Translations under genes and position numbers: made by a program
Source: Odoribacteraceae bacterium
Lineage (GTDB): Bacteria; Bacteroidota; Bacteroidia; Bacteroidales; Marinifilaceae
NCBI GenBank assembly: GCA_031279175.1
Contig: JAITJA010000066.1
Coordinates: forward strand, 1 to 5,287
Length of the DNA: 5,287 bases
Direction of reading: 5' to 3'
Shown here: positions 1 to 4,758 of the stretch, in pieces
Position numbering within the stretch: position 1 is the stretch's first letter
How the letters are laid out: every line of letters starts with the position of its first letter
The notes under the pieces: generated by a model
The model's database searches: none
What the model saw: the letters and a program-made list of their open reading frames with translations, nothing else
Told to the model about the DNA's origin: nothing

Positions 1-84
1 CGGGGAAGCAACAATTAGTGGCGGGGAAGCAACAATTAGCGGCGGTGAAGCAACAATTAGTGGCGGGGAAGCACCAATTAGCGA
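1..84. repeat. Tandem array of four 21-bp direct repeats, open at left edge
   Basis: Four head-to-tail 21-bp units lie at 1-21, 22-42, 43-63 and 64-84; each starts with CGG(G/T)GAAGCA and carries a CAATTAG core. Units 1-3 differ only at unit position 4 (G or T) and position 19 (T or C). Unit 4 has an A-to-C change in the middle and diverges in its last base. The array begins at base 1, so more copies may lie outside the window. The unit is a multiple of three, and one plus-strand frame reads as repeated GEATISG. The array lies beyond the 3' end of the leftward patatin gene. It could be an intergenic minisatellite, a set of protein-binding sites, or the repetitive end of a gene entering from the left; the sequence alone does not decide. 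Confidence 0.9.
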
Positions 85-86
85 GA

Positions 87-98
87 CGGGGTACCCCG
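87..98. repeat. 12-bp perfect palindrome CGGGGTACCCCG
   Basis: The sequence is identical to its own reverse complement over 12 bases. It lies between the tandem array and the end of the patatin gene. It has no loop bases and no T-tract on either side, so it does not look like an intrinsic terminator. It could be a dyad protein-binding site or chance in GC-rich DNA. Confidence 0.5.
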
Positions 99-129
99 GG
101 AAAGTGGGAACGCGCCCTCCATTTTCTCT

Positions 130-141
130 CCTCGCGCGAGG
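130..141. repeat. 12-bp perfect palindrome CCTCGCGCGAGG
   Basis: This second perfect 12-bp palindrome sits six bases beyond the patatin stop codon. On the minus strand it is the first secondary-structure candidate downstream of the operon, but AGAGAAAA follows it instead of a U-tract. It may act as a 3'-end RNA structure. I do not call it a terminator. Confidence 0.45.
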
Positions 142-147
142 TAAGGA

Positions 148-2352
148 TTAAAAATAGAATCCCCAGTTGAAGTAGAAGTTGGGGGATTTAGTCCAGTTAG
201 AGAGGGAGAGTATGGCCTCCACGGGGCCGATTCGGGAGTTCCTGGAATAGGCGACGCCCCCTCCCCAGACGATCTTCCGGGAGAACATGGAGCTGAAATC
301 GTCATCCTGCTGCGCGGCGTTACAGACGATAGAGAGATAAGACCTGCTCAACTGGTGGCGCAACTGCACCTGTCCTATCCACAGTGAGTTATCAAAAACC
401 TCCAATCGTTGAATGCCCCAGAAAGGCAGCTGACGGGGATTGTGCCGGCCGGGAACGACCCCTCCCACGTGATTGTAAAAAGAATAAGCGGGGCCGCGCC
501 CGACAAGCGTCCTGCCGTGAAAGGCAAGCAACGCCTTCATGGGCGAGGACAAGGGGATAACCTTCTTGAGATGAACGGCGATAGACGAGAATGGCGCGCC
601 TTTCTTGTAAGTCACCGCGTTGTCCGTGTGATACGCGAGCTCGGCCTCGATGGAAAACCCCCGGTCGGGGAAATACCCCTTGTCGAGCGTCTCGACATGC
701 ACCTTGCCGAAATAACTAATAAAACTCTCGGGGTGCACCTTCTCCGTCGCGTCCCCGTCCGCGAAGAGAAACGCGTTGTAATCAAAGAGCTCGTAGCGCG
801 CCCCCGCGTGGAAATGCCCGTCGCGGAAATAAAGATTAGAAATACTCAACTCGCCGAGATAATAACGATACGTCACGTTACTCCTTTTCTTCCCTCGGGC
901 GTAAATATCGACGTCATTAAAGCGTACCTCCCCGGCCAGGTTGAAGCGCCGTAGCAGCGTGTTTTCCAGCGACAGCTCGGCACGGAGATAAGGATACCGG
1001 CTCAGGCGGGCGGTCAGGGAGAGCTGCGCCCCGCGGACGATCCGGTTGCTGATCGTGGTGTTAAACAGGATCGCCCCCATCTCCTCCGAGTCAAACCGGG
1101 CGCCGATATTGATGTAATTCATCGGGTGGGGCGTGAACGAGAGTACCAGGGTGTACGCCGGCCCGCCGGTCAGGCGATAATTGACGGACGAGAAGGCCCT
1201 GGTATTGTATAACATGTTAATCGTCCGGTGGATCTCCTCGATGGAAAGCTCGCTGCCCGCCTTGACGAGGATCTTCCTGCGCAACCATCTTTCCTGCTGC
1301 GGCGTGAGCCCCTCGAGCGTGATCTCGCGGACGGGGAAACGGGAGGGGCGCGCCAGGGCGCCTGGCCGTCGCGGCTCGTCGTCCTTCCTGTCAAGGCCGT
1401 GCTTCATCTTCAGGAGCACGAGCGAGTCCCACTGTTCCCTCGCCGCCCGCTCCCCGCGTACCAGCAGCGAGTCGACGGCCCGCGCGTGAAAATCCGCGGC
1501 GGAAAACTCCTGCAAGTTCGGGTGAATTAACAGGTCTACCATCCGCGCGTTCTCCTTGTACTTGTTCATGCAAAGTAGGTTGATCAACCGCGGGAGCGTG
1601 TTGGACATCGACGTCAGGTCGTCCGTTACCGCGACGTCGGCGTGCACGTCGACCCCGATAATGATATCCGCGCCCATCTCCCGCGCCACGTCGACGGGGA
1701 AATTGTTCATCATTCCGCCATCGACGAGTAACATGCTGTCCATCGCCACCGGCGTGAAAAAGCCGGGAATAGCCATGCTGGCGCGCATGGCCAGCGCGAG
1801 ATTGCCGCCGGAAAGGATAACCTCCCGTCGCCGCTTGACGTCGACGGCCACGCAGCGAAAAGGAACCGGGAAGCGAGAAAAATCCGTGCTGTCGTGGTAG
1901 CCGATCGTCAACTCGGTAAAGATATTGAGGATATTGTGCCCGCTCACGAATCCGACGGGCCGTCGCTCCCGGGCGTTAATCCGGTCAAAGGGCAGGGTGA
2001 GGAGATAACGCTCCTCCTCGGCGCGTTCGCCGGGCGACAGGTCGAGGCGATATATTTTATCACTCAGGAGAAAAGGCCAGTCCTGCTTTCTCACGATGCT
2101 ATCCAGCGCGCTGGCACTATAACCGATAGCGCTTAGCCCGCCGACGATAGCGCCCATGCTCGTCCCGACGATATAATCGACGGGTATACCCGCCTCCTCG
2201 AGCACGCGGAGCACGCCGATGTGCGCGATACCCTTGGCTCCGCCGCCGCTCAGGACGACACCCACCCTGGGGCGCTGGGCCCCGGCAAGCGTCGTCCACG
2301 CCATGAGGAGTAGCAGGCAGGCGACGCGGGATAAAACGCGATGGTAGGACAT
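148..2352 (-). CDS. Patatin-like phospholipase fused to POTRA-like segment and Omp85-type outer-membrane barrel
   Basis: This 734-residue protein has a signal peptide (about 1-25, ending LAGAQ) and a patatin domain (about 29-280). The domain has the oxyanion-hole loop GGGAKG (36-41), the GTSMG nucleophile elbow with Ser65, and the DGG motif with Asp211, so the Ser-Asp catalytic dyad is intact. A POTRA-like segment spans about 337-408 (FPVREITLEGL onwards). From about 410 to the end, alternating aromatic and polar strands resemble an Omp85 (BamA-type) barrel. They include FPDRGF at 561-566 and a C-terminal phenylalanine typical of barrel proteins. Related proteins with this order (Pseudomonas PlpD, Fusobacterium FplA) are type Vd autotransporters with lipase or phospholipase A1 activity. 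The expected role is hydrolysis of phospholipid or other acyl esters at the outer membrane; the substrate is not known. The ATG at 2352 is chosen because the signal peptide follows directly. It lies six bases after the DUF1573 stop, so the two genes are probably one transcript. There is no clear Shine-Dalgarno. Confidence 0.93.
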   Translation of the reverse strand: MSYHRVLSRVACLLLLMAWTTLAGAQRPRVGVVLSGGGAKGIAHIGVLRVLEEAGIPVDYIVGTSMGAIVGGLSAIGYSASALDSIVRKQDWPFLLSDKIYRLDLSPGERAEEERYLLTLPFDRINARERRPVGFVSGHNILNIFTELTIGYHDSTDFSRFPVPFRCVAVDVKRRREVILSGGNLALAMRASMAIPGFFTPVAMDSMLLVDGGMMNNFPVDVAREMGADIIIGVDVHADVAVTDDLTSMSNTLPRLINLLCMNKYKENARMVDLLIHPNLQEFSAADFHARAVDSLLVRGERAAREQWDSLVLLKMKHGLDRKDDEPRRPGALARPSRFPVREITLEGLTPQQERWLRRKILVKAGSELSIEEIHRTINMLYNTRAFSSVNYRLTGGPAYTLVLSFTPHPMNYINIGARFDSEEMGAILFNTTISNRIVRGAQLSLTARLSRYPYLRAELSLENTLLRRFNLAGEVRFNDVDIYARGKKRSNVTYRYYLGELSISNLYFRDGHFHAGARYELFDYNAFLFADGDATEKVHPESFISYFGKVHVETLDKGYFPDRGFSIEAELAYHTDNAVTYKKGAPFSSIAVHLKKVIPLSSPMKALLAFHGRTLVGRGPAYSFYNHVGGVVPGRHNPRQLPFWGIQRLEVFDNSLWIGQVQLRHQLSRSYLSIVCNAAQQDDDFSSMFSRKIVWGGGVAYSRNSRIGPVEAILSLSNWTKSPNFYFNWGFYF

Positions 2353-2358
2353 GGGGCG

Positions 2359-2775
2359 TTACTCGATATAGCCGTCGACACGGAGCGTGACGAGCGCGGG
2401 AAGAGTATTGCAATAGAGGTCGATCGTCTTGGAGAACCGTCCCCTGTCGTTCGGGGTATAGGTAACGCGCACCCGCGCGGTATCTCCCGGGTTTACCGGT
2501 TTTCGCGGCCACTCCACCGTCGTGCAGTTACATGACGTGGTCGCGTCGAGGATAATTAGCGGTATTTCCCCGCTATTTCTGATCTCGAAGACTCCTTCTT
2601 TTGCTTCCGATATGTTAAATGTTCCCAAATGTACGCGTTCGTTAAGCACCTCCACGGAGGTAGTCTCCCTTCGCGTGATACTCTCGTTCTCTTTTATTCT
2701 TAATGTTTTCCAGGAAAACACCCCCCCGGTAATAATCAATAGTGCCGCGATCGCGAAAAAAAAAATTCTTTTCAT
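2359..2775 (-). CDS. DUF1573 domain protein, exported or membrane-anchored
   Basis: This is a 138-residue protein from the ATG at 2775. An in-frame TTG at 2802 would add nine residues (MPGIFKKVF), but the ATG is preferred because MKR is followed at once by a hydrophobic segment (4-20), as in a signal peptide or N-terminal anchor. After a charged linker (22-45) comes an Ig-like beta domain with DUF1573 hallmarks: NSGEIPLIIL (67-76), the CxC motif SCNC (Cys82, Cys84), NPGDTARVRVTY (95-106), a GRFSKTI segment (112-118) and a closing LRVDGYIE. DUF1573 proteins are common in Bacteroidota, and most have no assigned function. They are thought to act in the periplasm or at the surface. The gene is first of a two-gene unit with the patatin-like gene, six bases apart, which suggests a shared envelope role. 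A T10 run and a G7 run lie within its first 20 codons. Confidence 0.88.
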   Translation of the reverse strand: MKRIFFFAIAALLIITGGVFSWKTLRIKENESITRRETTSVEVLNERVHLGTFNISEAKEGVFEIRNSGEIPLIILDATTSCNCTTVEWPRKPVNPGDTARVRVTYTPNDRGRFSKTIDLYCNTLPALVTLRVDGYIE

Positions 2776-2786
2776 GAATACTTTCT

Positions 2787-2794
2787 TAAAGATA
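2787..2794 (-). promoter_or_regulatory. Weak candidate -7 element for the DUF1573-patatin operon
   Basis: The minus strand reads TATCTTTA here, seven of eight matches to the Bacteroidota -7 consensus TAnnTTTG. It lies only 11 bases before the chosen ATG at 2775, so transcription would start almost at the start codon. No TTTG is seen at the expected -33 distance. The operon must start somewhere in this region, but this exact assignment is weak. Confidence 0.22.
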
Positions 2795-2820
2795 CCGGGC
2801 AAAGGTATGATATTTTTTCT

Positions 2821-2828
2821 TACGTTTG
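2821..2828 (+). promoter_or_regulatory. Candidate Bacteroidota -7 promoter element TACGTTTG for the purF-like gene
   Basis: TACGTTTG matches the Bacteroidota primary-sigma -7 consensus TAnnTTTG exactly. It lies 38 bases upstream of the ATG at 2867, in the divergent intergenic region, which would give a leader of roughly 30 bases. The sequence just upstream is AT-rich (ATATTTTTTCT). No clear TTTG is seen at about -33, so the call rests on the -7 element and its position. Confidence 0.5.
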
Positions 2829-2840
2829 TGGCGATAATTA

Positions 2841-2849
2841 AAAGGAGGT
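2841..2849 (+). promoter_or_regulatory. Strong Shine-Dalgarno-like AAAGGAGGT with long spacing
   Basis: AAAGGAGGT is nearly a full match to the 16S rRNA anti-SD. The last G of GGAGG (2848) is 18 bases before the chosen ATG at 2867, beyond the usual 5-10. In the purF frame, a TAG at 2855-2857 blocks any start upstream of 2858; the only near-cognate in-frame codon left is ATT at 2858. A TTG at 2859 has good spacing but opens a three-codon ORF (see findings). Confidence 0.5.
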
Positions 2850-2866
2850 TAGTTTAGATTGTCGTT

Positions 2867-4678
2867 ATGAGCGATGTGATAAATCATGAATGCGGTATAG
2901 CATTTATCCGATTATTAAAACCAGTGACTTTTTACCAGGAGAAGTATGGTTCGTTTCTTTACGGGCTAAACCGATTGTACTTGCTGTTGGAAAAACAACG
3001 GAATCGTGGCCAGGACGGTGCGGGAGTGGTGAGCGTGAAGCTGGACATGGCGCCGGGATGCAAGTACATGGACAGGATGCGTTCGTGCGATGCTAACCCG
3101 ATACAGGAGGTCTTCGACCGTATTCATGGCGAGGTGCACGCGGGAGCAGGGGAGAAAGGGGCGGAGTGGGCCAAGCAAAATTTACCTTTTATTTCAGAGA
3201 TATACCTCGGACACTTGCGTTACGCCACGTTCGGGAAAAACAATATCGATTACGTGCACCCGTTGAAACGGGCGAGCAACTGGCGTAGTCGTAACCTGGC
3301 GTTGGCGGCGAATTTCAACCTGACAAACGTGGACGAGCTGTTCGCGTGCCTGGTGCGCGCCGGGCAGCATCCCCGCAACTACGCGGACACGGTGACGTTG
3401 CTCGAGCAAGTAGGGTACGCCCTTGACGACGAGGTGCAGGACATGTATCGTTTCTATCGCGACCAGGGGCACGCCCAGGAGGAGATCTCCTTGTTGATCG
3501 AGAAGAACCTGAACCTGTCAAAGGTGCTGGCGCGGAGTAGCGTGGAGTGGGACGGCGGATATGCCGTGGCCGGCGTGCTCGGGCACGGTGACGCTTTCGT
3601 GGCGCGCGACCCGTGGGGGATACGCCCCGCCTATTATTATCGCGACGACGAGGTGGTGGTGGCAGCCTCCGAGGGGGCCGTGATCCAGACGGCTTTCCGC
3701 GTGGACGACGCCAATATTAAAGAGATACAGCCCGGGTATGCCCTAATTGTCAAGAAGGACGGGACGGTCAGCGAGGAGATGGTGCGCGAACCCCGGCGGC
3801 GAAGCAGCTGTTCGTTCGAGCGGATCTACTTCTCGCGCGGCAACGACCGGCATATCTACCGCGAACGGAAACGTTTGGGAGAGTTGCTCGTCCCGCAGTT
3901 GCTCGCCGCGATCGACGGCGACCTGGAGAACACCGTTTTCTCGTATATTCCCAACACGGCAGAGATCTCTTTCTACGGGATGGTCAAGGGATTGCAACGG
4001 CAGGGGATCGGTGATCCCCGCGTCGAGAAGATCGTGATCAAGGACGCCAAGTTGCGCACCTTTATTACCTCCGACGCGGGACGCGACGAGATGGTGGGGC
4101 ACGTGTACGACGTGACCTACGGGGCCGTCAAGGAGAGCGACACGCTCGTGGTCATTGACGACTCGATCGTCCGCGGGACGACCCTCAAGCGGAGCATCCT
4201 GCGCATTCTCGATAGCTTGCATCCCCGTCGGATCATCATCGTCTCGTCGGCCCCGCAGATTCGTTACCCCGACTGCTACGGCATAGACATGACGCGCATG
4301 GGCGAGTTTATCGCTTTTAACGCCGCGATAGCGCTGTTGAAGGAACGGGGCATGTCCTCCCTGATCGAGGAGGTCTACCGGGAGTGCAAGGCGCAACAGG
4401 GATTGCCCAAGGAGCAGATAGTAAATCGCGTGAAAGCCATCTACGCGCCCTTCACGGACGACGAGATCGCCGGTCAGGTCGCTCGGATGGTGCGTAACGA
4501 TTCCGTGCAGGCGGACGTGCAGGTAGTCTTCCAGACGGTTGATAACTTGCGCGAGGCGTGCGCCGGGAATGACGGTGACTGGTATTTCACGGGAAATTAT
4601 CCCACGCCGGGAGGGAATAAAGTGGTCAACACGGCGTATATTAACTGGATGGAGGGCACGAACGCGCGCTCCTATTGA
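2867..4678 (+). CDS. purF: Amidophosphoribosyltransferase-like protein (PurF homologue, long form)
   Basis: This 603-residue cytosolic protein should catalyse the first step of de novo purine synthesis: PRPP plus glutamine to 5-phosphoribosylamine. The N-terminal half is an Ntn glutaminase. The nucleophile is probably Cys9, freed by removal of MSDVINHE. Other motifs are NRGQDGAG (46-53), GHLRYATFG (115-123), NFNLTN (149-154), ADTVTLL (173-179) and RDPWGIRP (247-254). The C-terminal half is a type I phosphoribosyltransferase: CSFERIYFSRG (315-325), KDAKLRTFI (392-400), the PRPP loop VVIDDSIVRGTT (428-439) and APQIRYPDCYGID (462-474). The protein is about 100 residues longer than E. coli PurF, with extra sequence between the first glutaminase motifs (about 54-112) and around 160-225. 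Oddities are a Phe where the usual NGN motif has Gly, and changed Fe-S cysteine positions. The ATG at 2867 puts the nucleophile near the N-terminus, as expected. The gene is divergent from the DUF1573-patatin pair and appears monocistronic. An amidotransferase-related role other than PurF cannot be excluded. Confidence 0.9.
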   Translation: MSDVINHECGIAFIRLLKPVTFYQEKYGSFLYGLNRLYLLLEKQRNRGQDGAGVVSVKLDMAPGCKYMDRMRSCDANPIQEVFDRIHGEVHAGAGEKGAEWAKQNLPFISEIYLGHLRYATFGKNNIDYVHPLKRASNWRSRNLALAANFNLTNVDELFACLVRAGQHPRNYADTVTLLEQVGYALDDEVQDMYRFYRDQGHAQEEISLLIEKNLNLSKVLARSSVEWDGGYAVAGVLGHGDAFVARDPWGIRPAYYYRDDEVVVAASEGAVIQTAFRVDDANIKEIQPGYALIVKKDGTVSEEMVREPRRRSSCSFERIYFSRGNDRHIYRERKRLGELLVPQLLAAIDGDLENTVFSYIPNTAEISFYGMVKGLQRQGIGDPRVEKIVIKDAKLRTFITSDAGRDEMVGHVYDVTYGAVKESDTLVVIDDSIVRGTTLKRSILRILDSLHPRRIIIVSSAPQIRYPDCYGIDMTRMGEFIAFNAAIALLKERGMSSLIEEVYRECKAQQGLPKEQIVNRVKAIYAPFTDDEIAGQVARMVRNDSVQADVQVVFQTVDNLREACAGNDGDWYFTGNYPTPGGNKVVNTAYINWMEGTNARSY

Positions 4679-4686
4679 CGCGAGAA

Positions 4687-4693
4687 TAGTTTG
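4687..4693 (+). promoter_or_regulatory. Weak -7-like element TAGTTTG in the AT-rich leader of the fimbrillin-like gene
   Basis: The 80-bp spacer 4679-4758 is about 22 percent GC between 4681 and 4758, which is typical of a promoter or leader. TAGTTTG resembles TAnnTTTG with one base missing between TA and TTTG, and lies 65 bases before the ATG. An AACTT-T-AAGTT inverted repeat follows at 4694-4704. No exact consensus and no Shine-Dalgarno site were found in the spacer. Confidence 0.25.
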
Positions 4694-4758
4694 AACTTTA
4701 AGTTGAATGTAAAATAAATCAAAAATGAAAAATTAGTAATCTTTAAAATCAAAGACAG

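Noticed and set aside
1..84. A CRISPR array
   Set aside because: The 21-bp units are directly abutting with no unique spacers.
87..141. Intrinsic terminator for the patatin operon
   Set aside because: The palindromes have no loop bases and neither is followed by a T-tract on the transcribed strand.
409..954. A 181-codon open frame on the plus strand, antisense to the patatin-like gene
   Set aside because: It lies wholly within the barrel-coding part of a clear gene, has no recognisable domain, and is explained by GC-rich third codon positions.
2117..2512. A 131-codon minus-strand frame spanning the junction of the DUF1573 and patatin-like genes
   Set aside because: It overlaps two well-supported genes in another frame and is rich in Arg, Pro and Gly as expected for an out-of-frame GC-rich translation.
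2746..2755. CGCGATCGCG palindrome in the DUF1573 signal region
   Set aside because: It is a short GC-rich dyad within alternating Ala/Ile codons and is likely to occur by chance.
2776..2802. A TTG start at 2802 for the DUF1573 gene, adding nine residues
   Set aside because: The ATG at 2775 gives a proper signal-peptide start (MKR then hydrophobic residues), whereas the extension would put a non-typical stretch before it.
2522..2857. A 111-codon plus-strand frame ending just before the purF-like gene
   Set aside because: It is antisense to most of the DUF1573 gene, and its hydrophobic end is the reverse of AT-rich leader sequence.
3743..4396. A 217-codon open frame on the minus strand, antisense to the purF-like gene
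   Set aside because: It covers the phosphoribosyltransferase motifs of the real gene, its composition is typical of a shadow frame, and no start signal or family is recognisable.
4679..4758. Invertible promoter upstream of the fimbrillin-like gene
   Set aside because: No pair of long inverted repeats is visible flanking the spacer; only a short AACTT/AAGTT dyad is present.
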